Assembly: GCA_026874595.1 (NCBI GenBank)
Contig: CM049319.1
Location: forward strand, 54,450,917-54,514,916
DNA length: 64,000 nucleotides
Origin: Sipunculus nudus
Taxonomy: Eukaryota; Annelida; Sipuncula; Golfingiida; Sipunculidae
Direction: 5' to 3'
The position numbers and the translations under genes were made by a program. A model generated the notes under the pieces. The model was not told the origin of the DNA. It worked only from the letters and a program-made list of their open reading frames with translations, and ran no database searches. Positions 1-11,993 of this stretch are shown here, piece by piece (position 1 is the first letter of the stretch; each line of letters starts with the position of its first letter).

Positions 1-140
1 TATATAACACGTAGTTCACATACATTTCGATTCATAGTTAGGCTATTTCCAATTATGTTTTTGATCACGACTCATGTATGTATGTTTGTGTGTGTGTGTG
101 TGGAGGGGGGGGGGGGTGTCATGTGAATGTTCTCCAAATT

Positions 141-142
<2 letters not shown>

Positions 143-191
<49 letters not shown>
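143..191. repeat. (TA)n microsatellite
   Basis: About 24 uninterrupted TA dinucleotides. It follows a GT-rich stretch and a poly-G run at 90-117. Confidence 0.98.
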
Positions 192-198
<7 letters not shown>

Positions 199-489
199 CG
201 GCTCTGGCAACCAATTTATAATGTTCCTGTGATTTCAACAAAGGAACACAGAATTTACGTGGTGGCGTAGTGGGAGAGAACAGGAACAAGGCCAAGGTCC
301 GCTAGTGAACTCGTCCGTGATCAGATAAGAGCCCTGAGCTCTTGATAAAAGTGTGTTCAGTATCGAATTTCGTGTATCGTACTATAAGCAAGTCCTTCGG
401 CGATAAATCTCTTAATAAATTATCCAACACGAAACCGATGTATTATTACATACAGTTGACTCTGCCAAACTGATCGGTGCATCGGTGAC
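192..489. other. Unannotated stretch
   Basis: No frame, splice structure or terminal repeat is convincing. A GGTGGCG motif near 261 resembles sequence found next to LTR relics elsewhere in the window, but there is no second LTR. Confidence 0.5.
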
Positions 490-697
490 TGATGGGGGGG
501 GGGGGGGGTCCAGTGGGTCTGGACCACTCTTTTTTGAGCAGCAACAACCTTTTTTTCGGGATTTTAAACCAATTTTCCGGCCTGGACCCCTCCCTTTCTG
601 GATCTCGGGAGCATTTTTTAGGTTTACGTATTACTAACCTATTAAAATTCCTGGGTTGGACCCTGCCCATTCCCAAATTCTGGATCCTCCCTTGTGC
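490..697 (+). mobile_element. Degenerate copy of the CGGATCC-ended MITE family
   Basis: It shares the internal order of the better copies at 2289, 34428 and 62205: poly-G, GGTCC..GGGTC, an 'ACAACCTTTTTTT' stretch, 'CCGGCCTGGACCCC', then 'CTGGGTTGGACCC' and a terminal CTGGATCC. The 5' terminus is lost and the 3' terminus is mutated, so boundaries are approximate. Confidence 0.75.
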
Positions 698-1584
698 GCA
701 TGTCATAAATTGAGGTCTTCTCTGCCAAAGGGGAACAGATGGCCGTGGAGAACACACAATGCGTACGGAATATATGAATACCGGCGCAAGCACTGTGTGT
801 GCCTGTGGACATTTACTATACTGCGCACGCAGAAAAAAAAAAAAAAAAACTCCAGTCAAGGGCACCTACAGTCATTTTTCAAGCACAGAGGCCGAGCATG
901 ACCAAATCCAACGAACATATTGGAAATTTGTTGTGTAATAACTGTTCCGAGACAACATGACGCAAACGCAGACACCGGCTAAATATTCATGTGAATCATG
1001 GCACACGACGTACAAAAGACGCTATTTTGTGCTTTTGTTGCCTTATCTGCCGTAATATGCAAGCCCTGATTAAATCGTGTAAATAAAGGCAGCAAGCGCT
1101 AGCGACCTTAGACGTATTAAATATGTATGTACTCACACTGATATTCCACTGTTTGTATCTGTGGTATATATGGATCCACTGGCACAGCAAACATCAACAC
1201 AGCCGACTCTGCAGGCTATGGCTCACGCACGTGGTGACCCGGTCAACCCGCACGCACAGCTGTAATTATAGCCTCGTGGTCGCTGAGGTCATGACCTTTC
1301 ACCTCGTGCTGAAATATTTTATGCATTCCAACTAGACCAATTCATCGTTATAAACATCCTATTGCATAATCAGCTGTATGAATAATAATAATATTATAAA
1401 TGGACAAATTGTTATAAAACCCATATAATAATAATATACATGTATTATTATTAATTCCTTGTAATTTTCACATAACCATACATATACACACAGATATGCA
1501 AATTCAAGCAATATTGGGTTATATATACGTAGGCCTTTATCTAGCTGGTCCTCTAACATCACATGGTTGTAGTCATGCTGATTG
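698..1584. other. Unannotated stretch
   Basis: It contains a poly-A run at 832-849 and AT-rich sequence from 1380. Short frames on both strands lack splice context and homology. Confidence 0.5.
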
Positions 1585-1817
1585 CAGGGGCGGATCCTGC
1601 ATTTAGGAAAACGAGGAGTGTAACCAAGGAGGACTTATGATAAAACGTAAAAAAAGTTCCCCAAGTCCGGAAAAAGGGAGGGGGGGGGAGAGAGCAGTCA
1701 ATTCCAGGAAAATTGAAACCTTTACCAATGGTTGCGGCGGCTGACATGAAGGGAAGTCACCCGACACCACCCCGGCCGCCCCCCCCCCCCCGGCCCTCCT
1801 TGGACCTGCTTCCGGAT
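1585..1817 (-). mobile_element. CGGATCC-ended MITE copy, reverse orientation, degraded
   Basis: It begins CAGGGGCGGATCCTG and proceeds through the complement of the family body (CATTTAGGAAAA, a poly-G stretch, then CCTTGGACCTGCTTCC). The far end is mutated and no target duplication is visible. Confidence 0.75.
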
Positions 1818-2288
1818 ATAATCTATATATATGAGAGGGCCATCAAGTACTATATAATAATATAATCAATTATTATTCGCTTATATTATATACTCAAAAG
1901 CAAATGTTAAACAAAGCATTTATTGTGCAGGAGGTTATGTTTTCAAACGTGTTTGTAAATTTGAAGATGCAGAAAATGATTGCCATGACACTTTAATGGG
2001 AGGAGGACACGTGCGACATAATTAACATTCAATAGAAAAAAAATTTATGTGGGGATCCTCTTTAAACCAGCTATTTACCTGTAGTATGTTTGTGATTTCT
2101 GGTTTACGCTGCGTGAGTATTAATGAACTTTAATTCCTGCTGGGAAAGCTTGTCTACCTTAAAGATGTTAGTAAGCGTATAACAAATAGAAAAACTATGT
2201 AACCTAAAGGTTTATTTCCATGTGCGCGTATATGCGTGAAGTGGCAGGTGTATATTTTTGTACAGTGGATCGAGCAGGCCTCATTAAA
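1818..2288. other. Unannotated stretch
   Basis: AT-rich sequence with no supported feature. The last five bases (TTAAA, 2284-2288) are the left target duplication of the next element. Confidence 0.5.
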
Positions 2289-2511
2289 CAGAAGCGGATC
2301 CAGAGGGGGGGGGGGGGGGGTCCAGGGGGTCCGGACCCCCCCCCCCCCCTTTTTTTCATCAGAAACAACTTTTTTTTTTTAGGGCTTCAGACGAAATTTT
2401 GCAGCCTGGAACCCCCCTTTTGCAGACCTGAGGACCTTTTCTTTTAGGGTTTTCATTTGTCCTCCTGGGTTGGACCCCCCCCCCTTTTCCTAAATCCTGG
2501 ATCCGCCCCTG
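2289..2511 (+). mobile_element. CGGATCC-ended MITE with 5-bp TSD
   Basis: Non-coding element of 223 bp. The left end CAGAAGCGGATCCA matches the complement of the right end TGGATCCGCCCCTG except at two positions. It is flanked by TTAAA at 2284-2288 and 2512-2516. The interior has poly-G and poly-C stretches (GGGGTCC..GGACCCCC) that could fold. Two other copies also carry 5-bp duplications, which supports these exact boundaries. The CAG..CTG ends are hAT-like; a 5-bp rather than 8-bp duplication fits only the less common hAT subgroups. Confidence 0.88.
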
Positions 2512-3115
2512 TTAAACCCCGAATTACTGCATGTGTCCACGCAAACCCTGTGGCGATTTTCACGCACATACGCATATTCGCTAACAGACACATGTAAACA
2601 CCCCAGTTACAAAATCATATGAGCAATTTTCATGCATATACGCACGCATGGACTCACCCCTTAAGGTTGTTGGTTTCACATGAACGGTAATCGAGATCTA
2701 ACAACAGTTGAAAACGCCCTTTGCAAAAATCCAGATCTGTATTTACGGGCCTATTTTCATAAAAAAGTTCAAGGGGTTATCTTTAGACATCTGACGTCAG
2801 GCCAAAATAAAGCTCGCGCAGATCCATGCAGTAAGGTTGATTTTGGCGTTGTTGGAGGTTTTTGAGTGCTATAATCCTATAGTGGCTTTTTCAGTGATGT
2901 ACTTGGATGACAGGGGTTGCACTTAATTATTTCATTTTCTCTGTGTGCTAGGGTTCTCAGACAGCTGTAGTGATGAACAGTTATGTAACAACCGCCTTTG
3001 TTCAATAAAACAACTCAGATTATCATCTCTCTTATTATCGTGGTCATAATGAAGAGTTTTGTTATTAGTACAACGACTATAATCGTTAATTTATCAGAGA
3101 GTTTAAAGATAAATT
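2512..3115. other. Unannotated stretch
   Basis: Short frames occur but none has splice signals or recognisable content. Confidence 0.5.
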
Positions 3116-3129
3116 TTTTTAATAATAAT

Positions 3130-3166
<37 letters not shown>

Positions 3167-3404
3167 GTTATAATAATAATAGATATAATAATATAATATT
3201 ATTAATTATAATTATCATAAAATCAGGATGTTTATAATAATAAAATTATTATTATTATTATCAAATAATTATAATAATAATAAAAATAATAATAATAATA
3301 AAACAATTTTTAAATAGCCTAATAAAAGTATTAATAATAATAAGAAAAAAATAATGAATAAAACAATTTGAATAATAATGATAATAATAAAAATAATAAT
3401 AATT

Positions 3405-3435
<31 letters not shown>

Positions 3436-3444
3436 TTATTATTA

Positions 3445-3517
<73 letters not shown>

Positions 3518-3520
3518 CGT
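3116..3520. repeat. AAT/ATT trinucleotide repeat region
   Basis: Mostly AAT repeats up to about 3360, switching to TTA/ATT repeats at 3402-3516. The asparagine-, tyrosine- and isoleucine-rich frames read through here are products of the trinucleotide and are not genes. The two halves are complementary and could pair. Confidence 0.95.
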
Positions 3521-4837
3521 CAGTTTAACACTTTTTTTGCTACAGCTGATATGTGAACTTCGCCAGAAGTAGCAGAACGTATCGTAGCAACATTTTTTTC
3601 AGTTTTGGATGCAATATAATAATAATTGTATTAATAAAGCCAGCAACAATAGAAGTTAAAAAAATAGTATTTATATCAGATAATTTGTAGTAATTATAAT
3701 ATTACTTATCAAAAACAGTTGCAGTAGTTATACCATTATTGATTGTTGTGAAGACAAGCCGGAAATCACGTGAGACTGCAACGGAAAAGTTTATTAACAT
3801 CCACAAGAGCAAGATAGAACACGCAATGTAACACTCATACACTGTTCGCCAAGCATGCATGCTCATCTGTACTCTTGCGTAGCCATTTTCATACTCTTTG
3901 ATGGCCTAGTGGCAAGTTTTTAAGGTTCCAGGCAACGGCAAAAAGTGACAGTAGGTATAAATATAGTATGAGTTCTCATTATAAGAAAAGGCTCCCAATA
4001 CGAAGTTAATTTATACTCGGCACACTAATGCTAAACATAAAATTATGTAAATGACCGTATGGTATTTATCACAACGTATGATTATATAAATTATCGTATG
4101 ATATGTATCACAACCTGTTACGAATGTACTGATCGCCCCGGATCTTTGTATTCGTTTATGTTAAAAGGTGACAAGAGGGCGCATGCGGTCCAATCACGCG
4201 TGCTGTGGCGGTATATGCCTCAACATCCGGATCTTGTGCACTTTGAGGCTTATACAATTGACAGATTTTCCTGACACTGTTAACAAATTATCCGGTTTTC
4301 TTATAAATATCCCCTTGCTGATGTAATGTTGACCATAATCTGATAATATATATATATGAGTTCTCATTATAAGAATAGAGTTCTCATTATAATATATGTG
4401 TAATCAGATTATATGACACTTATATGTGGGTGCATATATTTTGTTGATCACAACATTGTTTGTCCAACAAGATGCTGTATGGTTCAGTACACATCACATG
4501 TTCATAAGTGTTTTCCCAGGGGCTCCAGAGCCGCTGTCCAGTCTTTGTCTCCCGGACATGCAGGGGGCATGAATATCATGTAACAATGTAGTTAAGTGGA
4601 TGTAAAACCTTTTTAAGCACAAAATTGCATCGTGTAATAACCTGTTACTTATGACTCTTATATTGTTAACTGAACAAATAATCTTTAAACTTTGCATAGT
4701 TATTGCAGTGTTTGCCTTTTGCAATGGTGCAGGGTTACCCCCTGCCGGGGTGAGCTTGCAAGTAGATCTTACAGATATAAGACCCAATTAATGGTACACC
4801 ACGACCAGACCGTGTGAATGTCGGCTTAAAGCTTTTG
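3521..4837. other. Unannotated stretch
   Basis: AT-rich with no gene. The phrase GAGTTCTCATTATAAGA recurs near 3968, 4358 and 4378, and a short TA tract lies near 4347. These are small local duplications of unknown origin. Confidence 0.5.
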
Positions 4838-5290
4838 TTGGGGTTAGGAGTAAGGTTAAAAATAATTTGGAGTAAGTTTAAGAATAAGTTAAGAATAAGG
4901 TTTAGATGGATTAGAGTGAGGTTATGAGTAAGGTTAATATTAGCTTAGTATAAAGGTAAGAATAAGTCAGGAGTAAGGTTAAGAATAAGTTAAGAGTAAG
5001 GTTAAGAATAAGTTATGAGTAAGGTTAAGAATAAGTCAAGAGTAGGGTTAAAAATAAGTTATGAGTAAGGTTAAGAATAAGTCAAGAGTAGGGTTAAAAA
5101 TAAGTTATAAGTAAGGTTAAGAATAAGTCAGGAGTAAGGTTAAGAATAAGTTAAGAGTAATGTTAAGAATAAGTTAAGAGTAAGGTTAAAAATAAGTTAA
5201 AAGTAAGGTTAAGAATAAGTAAAGAGTAAGGTTAAGAATAAGTTAAGAGTAAGGTTAAGAATAAGTAAAGAGTAGGGTTAAGAATATGGT
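4838..5290. repeat. 23-bp satellite (GGTTAAGAATAAG-type)
   Basis: Thirteen consecutive 23-bp units occupy exactly 4977-5275 (299 bases). Each begins GGTTAAGAATAAG (some GGTTAAAAATAAG) and ends AGAGTAA or AGAGTAG. More diverged units extend upstream to about 4838. Two adjacent unit variants recur as a pair (units 3-4 and 5-6), which suggests duplication in 46-bp steps. Within a unit the phrase xxTAAG recurs every 5-6 bases. The + strand is very poor in C. Confidence 0.95.
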
Positions 5291-7964
5291 TAGTTTAAAG
5301 TTAATAATGAGTTCATCAGGATATTTGGAATGATGAAATATAAAGTTTCACCAAGTGTTTGAGTTAATGTTTGTATTAACTTTGAAATTATTTTATTCCA
5401 ATTGTAAATTACATCTCTGCCATGAGTTTGTAATGTGTGAATAAAGGTCTGCATAAGTCAGATCCGAACTTATTTTCGTGTGATCCCATAAAGTGCTGTG
5501 GTTTGTCTTCTCCCTCTCCACAGATACACAATTATAACAACAACGTTATATTTTTATGTTCACACACACACACACACACACTCATTTTTTTTAACTTTTT
5601 TTTCACTTTCATGTTTGTAATTTTTATAAATTTTTAATTTACATACATATCTAAATATAAAAGTTGATTTATAATTATAATTGCATCGTCATATATCTCA
5701 ATTTTGTAGGGTAACAACACACATAATGGATATAAATGTATTATTTTACCACAAAATGTGTTAAATTTGCTAAACATTAAATAATTGGAAATAATACTTG
5801 ATTGAGAATTCACAATTAAAACATTATTTGGCTCATATATCATAAATTTATGCCTACTGATAGGTTTAGTTATATTTCAGTCTGCTAAATTTATTTAACA
5901 GAAAATTTATTTCTTTTGAAATGCTATACTAGCACAACATTGCATCTTCGGTATTACTCCTTGAAATACTATTGCAAGAAAAAAATTGTATATGAGTGGA
6001 AACAGCCTTACAACTAAAGAAATACAGTGTAAACAATAACAATTTCTAAATAACACTTGTGAGGGAAGGGGGGGGGAGGGTTAATATGAAAATTACTGTA
6101 CACCTGTCAAAGCAGGGGATTTCCTCTAGTGACCTGTGACAAAACAGGCACCCAGGTATAGCTGACCTCAAGAGACCAGAAGTGGTCTGCCTACAGCTTG
6201 ACATTATGCAAGTGAATACAATAGAACCTCTGGAAAAAAAATAGCATAACGTTTAAGCTTTAATTTTCAAATTTTAGAATTTATCAGATTCAGTCCTTAT
6301 GTGTACCTTATGCGTAAAAAATTACAAAATTCAGACATAATTTTGTGTTTACAATTAAATCTTGATTTAATAAAGTTATATCCCGAAAAAAGTCTCTCGC
6401 TTTAACAATTATCATGTAAAGAGAGTAAATATCTTTCCTGATGTTTCAAACTAATTTGAATATTTCCTGTTCCATAATCTTAAAAAGTGTTGCCTATATG
6501 ATGATATTACCTTTTACGATTAAATAGTATGTTATCTAGTTTATAAATCTTTTATACTGTTTACTCAGGTATTTAACACTTGTAGTGGACCCATAAAAGT
6601 CAAAATCTAGGTTAAACTCTGTTGTGAGCTTCATGTATGCAAGGTCGTGCAGGGTCAAGGGTAAAACAGTCAAATGCGTGCAGCTAATTCGTTTGTAGAT
6701 TGATGTTACATGGCAAAAAATTCACTGTTTGGTAAAGATCTTGCAACACTAGTCGATGGTATAAAGTGGTAATTAAGGCAGTTAATGATCTTTAGTCGAA
6801 CACGGTGATCCCGGGGGGCGGGGGGCACACTTCTCCTATAGCTTATAAGGGCTATTATACAACCACGTACCGCCTGCATATGAACACGCTAGTTGCTCGG
6901 TCCCTGTGATGCAGTTTAAAAACCTCTCAGCCCCTCCCAGAAAACTCTGCACATTATCATCATGCATACCATGCATTGTTTTATACATATTTTTTAAGTG
7001 AGTTTATTATAGTGAGTGTATTATAATCATTTACGTAAACACAAAATGACTATTTGTCCGCAGTGTGTCCATTTCGGTCTTGTTAGGAATTTAATTTAAT
7101 TCTGTAAATACAAGCATTTCCATAACTATGATAAATGTAAGCCTGAAATATAAAAGTTCACTTTTGCCTCAGTTTTGTTACCTTCTGACCATTGTTGACC
7201 TGATTATTTGATCATTTTGCATATTCATAATTTCAATTTATGGAGGACTTCATAATTAACATTTCAAATGGTTATTTTTTTATATTGCTATCAGTAGATC
7301 AAAAGATGAAGCAGTATATGTTTTCCCCATAACCCTAAACTGTCTTTTTTTAAGTAGCCATGGACAGGGCTAATGACGTCATTTCCGGTTCATTGACGGT
7401 TTACTAGAAGTCTACCATCATTTTTTGTTACGTCTAACGGTCTAGTTGACGAATGTGAGGAGTATCATCGGGGTCATTTCATCCAAACGGGGACCTCCAG
7501 AACCAAGGAACTATTCATGTCTGCCACACAGTAACACTTTTATAATCAAATTAGTCATGCGGTTCAGTAACGTCATGAGGCCTTTATTAATTTTGTCCAT
7601 ACCTGAAATGACTTTAAATACAAAATTTACTTTCGGTGCTTTCATTTGCCGCATTGAGTGTGAAGGTAGGACCAGTGAAAGCTAATCTGTTGTCATTTTT
7701 GTTTCCCCAACCCCATTTACCTTTAAACAAATCTTTGTCAAAATTTTGTTTTCCGAGGTCAGAGTATTGTTATAGACAATAACCTTCTCATTTCACACTG
7801 CTATCATACAGAAATGTAAAGTAGAGGTTATATAAGTTTTCTAAAAGGTATGATATAATTTGCGACCTTTCTGATACTAACATTTTAAAATAGGCCACCT
7901 GGCCCATGGACGATAAGGAGAGCAAGTGAGAAATGGGATAAATTCTATAGAACAGGTAGGTGAA
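5291..7964. other. Unannotated AT-rich stretch
   Basis: It holds a short (CA)n run at 5561-5582 and otherwise nothing supportable. Frames at 5437-5637, 5634-5843 and 7446-7685 have no coding character. Confidence 0.5.
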
Positions 7965-8060
7965 TAACTGGTTTTAAAATCAAAATGTGTAACATTTCAG
8001 GGAAACACCTTCAACAATATTTCACATGCGCATGCTTGCAAAATTATTCCGTGAAGTCCT
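7965..8060 (+). repeat. Dispersed repeat fragment (shared with 9921-10085 and 59555-59780)
   Basis: The order AAAATCAAAATGTGTAACAT, a variant of CACCTTC, TTTCACATGCG and CATGCTTGCAAAAT matches the region near 59640-59720 closely and that near 10000-10080 more loosely. It belongs to a dispersed family of unknown class. Confidence 0.65.
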
Positions 8061-8782
8061 CACTGTAAAAACAGTCTTGTTTATATAATTTGCCTAATTC
8101 TTATCTTATCTAAACAATTCTTATCTTACGTACAATTTGATTCTATTAATAAAAAAAATTGGTGAGAAGGGTTTTTAATATACGCTTATACATTATTGCT
8201 TATTAATTTACAATTTTTCTTTTGTCATGTTATTCCTATGGCCTGAGCAACAACATGGCAGTCTTCATCATAATGAAAGGCCATCTGTCGGATTTTGGAC
8301 AAAACTAAACTGGACTTCATTTGCAAAATAATGTAAAGATAGGATAAGCTGTAGTACTTTTAATTACCAACTATACTAATGCTCATGTTCGTGTTACCAT
8401 CAAGATCGATTTGCTTTCATTGATCTCCAACAGGGGCCAAAACAATAATATTAGGGTCAAGGATTATCCTTTTCGTGAAAGCACTCAATGACTGAGTCGC
8501 CCCTAGGCGGGGTCGAATCAAAGAACCCTAATTGAAGGCATAAGTTCAAGTGGACACAAGTGGAGACGCGAGTGTTTGTGCATAGTTCAGTAACCGGCAA
8601 GATATGGTAAAAGGTAAGGGTTCCAGACATTTAACGACCAGCATATACAACAGCAAATAAAGTGTGCAAAGAGCGACCACGTGTACAAACCCCTCTTTAT
8701 TTGTTTGTTTTTAGTCAATTTCTACTGTACGGAATAATAGAGTCGACGATGGCAGAAACTTATAAGACAGATAATCTCTTTG

Positions 8783-8785
<3 letters not shown>
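8061..8785. other. Unannotated stretch
   Basis: Nothing supportable. A GGGGTCGAATC motif near 8510 resembles a tRNA B-box, but no matching A-box stands out. Confidence 0.45.

Positions 8786-8837
<52 letters not shown>
8786..8837. repeat. (TA)n microsatellite
   Basis: About 26 TA units. Reading frames through it give only alternating Tyr-Ile. Confidence 0.98.
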
Positions 8838-8840
<3 letters not shown>

Positions 8841-9439
8841 CATGGTTTTCTGTCCATGTAAAGCAACCCCAGAGTTTGAGCTAAATGAGATACTAGTATG
8901 CGTTTTGTATGAATTCTCAAAATATATATCAATTCAAGATCAGACCATTTTACACATCAGCTCATAATCAACTTCATCAGAATTCATTTTATTTTGATTC
9001 ACCCAGCGTAGATATTTATAAATATGTATTTTCTGTTAAGAAACTCTTAAATATAAATATTTTCGGACTGCTTGACCAAGGAGTAAGTAGGATATACGAT
9101 TTCACCTCTAAGAGAATAGACCACTGAAGTTGGCGCCATCTGCAGGCAAAACACATTTGCAGTCACAGGATTAACATGTCTGCCAAATTTGGTAATGATA
9201 GATGCAGCGATTCATGTGATAAAAGGTAATCATAAAATTTCTCTATTAAGACAAGTAAAATCCTGTAGAGACGTCATTCCTTAACTAATTCCCTTCAAAT
9301 GAGCATTTATTGTATACCCCTTGATCAAAGGAATCCTTGGATATGATTTGAAGGCTTAAATGTTCTAATTTACTGATCAACTTGAGGGAACATAGAGAGA
9401 ACAAAAGAGGTGACGAAACCAGCAGTACATGTATAATGT
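8838..9439. other. Unannotated stretch
   Basis: No feature seen. Confidence 0.5.
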
Positions 9440-9920
9440 AGCATTGAGTTAACATGAAAAATTGCTTCTTCCCTTTAACATAAATCTGTACCTGCCAAAA
9501 TATTGCCTTGAAACTGTTTGTTTACTCCTGTAAACGAGTGTATAAAACAGTGAACCGGGCGCGATTGCAGGTGTCAACATGAACACAGTGCGTCTTTCCG
9601 TGGGCTGCGCAGAGCCACAACACGTGCCAATCAGGAGATGCCCTGACTGACTGGGCAAAACATTTTATACACTGTTACCGCTGGCTGAAACACCGCGTGT
9701 TGCCCCTCTTATTTGGACCTCCGGTCATGCGGCCTTGTCATGGGAAACAGACTGTGTTTACCAACACGCAGGGCTATAACAAGGTGTAAAACAGTCGTTT
9801 GCGAGGAAAAGAGACTGAGTGCTGGAATGGTTTTGCTGGAAAACTTTCGTATAAAGCAAAACTGAACTAATAGTGTGAATTAATAAGCATAATATTGCTC
9901 CTGATTATGTCCCTTTAAGC
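9440..9920 (-). mobile_element. Copy of a ~500-bp MITE-like family (AAGGGACATAATCAGG end)
   Basis: Read on the minus strand it aligns along its length with 17818-18328. Both share AAAGGGACATAATCAGG, AGTTCAGTTTTGC, AAACAGTC/TGTTTAACACCTTG, a run of GC-rich sequence, GCGCCCGGTTCAC and TTGGCAGGTACAGATTTATT. Both ends of the + copy resemble CTTAAAGGGG, suggesting short inverted termini. It is non-coding; the superfamily is unknown. Confidence 0.8.
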
Positions 9921-10085
9921 CAGAGGTCGTTTCTTCCAAACCAACCTCGTGCATGGTGGAATTGTGTGGATGGCCGGAACTATACTTGTGTCCAGTGTCT
10001 ATCTTCAAAAATAACATTTGTTTCATTTCAGTGAAATACCTTCTGTTAACATTTAATATGCCCATGATTACAAAATATTACTTAT
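9921..10085 (+). repeat. Dispersed repeat shared with 59555-59780
   Basis: Matching phrases in order are GGTCGTTTCT, ACTTGTGTC, CATTTC, CCTTCTGTT and TTACAAAATATTACTT. It abuts the preceding MITE-like copy. Confidence 0.65.
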
Positions 10086-10137
10086 ACCCAAAACACCCAT
10101 TTAATTTGCCTTGAAACAAATATTTTCTAATCTATAT

Positions 10138-11514
10138 AACAAGTGACCCGTGGGTCTTGACGCTCAGCCGACTGACATGTTGATAATATGTAATTGCACA
10201 GACAACCAGTTAAGACAGAAGGCATTATTGTTCATGCATATTAGCTTAAGTTCATCATGACCCATAAGCACAACAAATCTGATGACAATCCAACCAGCCT
10301 TTCAAGAGGAATATGGCAATTTGTGTGTATTTTGCATTATTTCTGGGGTCCTCAACCATACCCCAAAACTCACTAGGTCACTGTGACCCAATTTCAGGGT
10401 TCTGGGGAGAACTTTTGAGGAACTCTCAAGATGTCAAGTTAGAAGATTCTGGGCTCCATGGTTAAGATGTGTGCCCTACTTTGGTATCAAATTTTCAGTT
10501 ATTCTTCTTCAGTACTTCTGAGCCTCGCAGCTCGGACAATATGGGTGACAGAGACCTCATTTCAGGTTTCCACGGAGACATTTAATGGGCCCCCCAGCAT
10601 GTCAAGAAAGAAGATTCTAGGTCTAGTCATAACGATTTGTGCTATATTATCAGATGACGGCATCTTTTAAGGTCTCAAAAGAAGAGAAAATAATCATAAA
10701 AAAAATAAAAAAAAAACACAGGTGGCGCCACCAGTCGGAAAATCTGATGTAACACCCCATGATTAATATCCATGCAAAGAATCATGGTGACCAATGCATT
10801 AGTTGTTCAGATATTTGGGCTTTTGTATCATATTTTTTCATTATTCTGGGGGGTACTTCGGAGCCCCATAGCTTAAAGAATATGGTTTACACACACCTAA
10901 GTCTATGTTTTTAAGGAGACTTTTCATGGACCTATCTGGATGTAAAGTGAGAAGATTCCAGATCCAGTTACAATTTGTGCAGCTCGGACAATATGGGTGA
11001 CAGAGACCTAATTTCAGGTTTCCACGGAGACATTTAATGGGCCTCCCAGCATGTCAAGAAAGAAGATTCGAGGTCCAGCGGTTACGATTTGTGCACTGTT
11101 AACAGATGACGGCATAATTGAGGTCTCAAACATGGAGAAAAAAATCGTAAAAAATACAGGTGGCGCCACCAGTCTGCAAAAACTGATGAAACACTCCATG
11201 ATCAATATCTATGCAAAAAATGATGGTGATCAATGCATTAAATGTTCAGATATTTAAGCTTTTGTATCAAATTTTTCATTATTCTGGGGGTACTTTGGGG
11301 CCCCATAGCTTGAAGAATATGGGTAACAGAGACCTAATTCAAGGTTTCCAAGAAGATTTTTCTTGGACCTCTCTAGATGTAAAGTGATAAAATCCCATGT
11401 CCAGTGGTTACGATTTGTGCCTTGTTAACGGACAGACGGCCGGATGGCCGGACGGACGACGGACAAAGAGTGATCGCTATAGCTCAGATGACTTACAGTC
11501 AGCTGAGCTAAAAA
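10138..11514 (+). mobile_element. Pearl/Helentron-like non-autonomous element, copy A
   Basis: It starts AACAAGTGACCCGTGGGT..GACGCTCAGC and ends with the hairpin-forming ACAGTCAGCTGAGCTAAAA, just after an ACGG-rich tract (11428-11465). The body contains tandem core units. One unit starting GCAGCTCGGACAATATGGG at 10527 recurs at 10979 (452-bp offset), and GTGGCGCCACC recurs near 10721 and 11160. Core repeats, an ACGG tract and a 3' terminal hairpin match bivalve 'pearl' elements, later grouped with Helitrons/Helentrons. No Rep or helicase is encoded, so it would depend on enzymes in trans. Confidence 0.8.
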
Positions 11515-11993
11515 GGAAAAGAATCAGCATATTTGTCTGACCTTGTGTCCACATGTGTGCCATTAAAAGTCTTCAAATCAAACAGCTTGTTACTACTGCA
11601 GAAACCAGCCTCCAGAACCAGATCTTTTATGGACCCCCCACCTTTAAGTTAGTGCACCAAAGCTGTAGAATAAGTTGCCTATGGTCCTAAGAATGTGTGA
11701 CCCCTATGACGCTTTAAGAAGAAAATATAGACATACTTTAGATTTGCATATGATAACACTATTTCTCTATTCAGTGTCACTACTAACACACTCTTAATAG
11801 TTGTGGTCAATTCTCACGTGTTGAGTACTTTTATTTTTATTTTATTTTATTTTTTTAAGAATGTATGTCACATACGGTAAAGTTTTGAACGCCAGGTTCT
11901 TTTAAGATTCAAACAAACTGGCAGAACATATACATACGTATATTCCAAACAAAAAGGAATAAGACATGTATTAACAAGATGATAATATATATT
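11515..11993. other. Unannotated spacer between two Helentron-like copies
   Basis: No frame or repeat recognised. A T-rich run lies at 11830-11860. Confidence 0.5.

Noticed and set aside
2998-3572. Asparagine-, tyrosine- and isoleucine-rich frames
   Set aside because: They are translations of AAT/ATT microsatellites in different frames.
4838-5290. Regular 23-bp repeats as a possible CRISPR array
   Set aside because: The units are contiguous with no unique spacers, and the DNA is animal-like.
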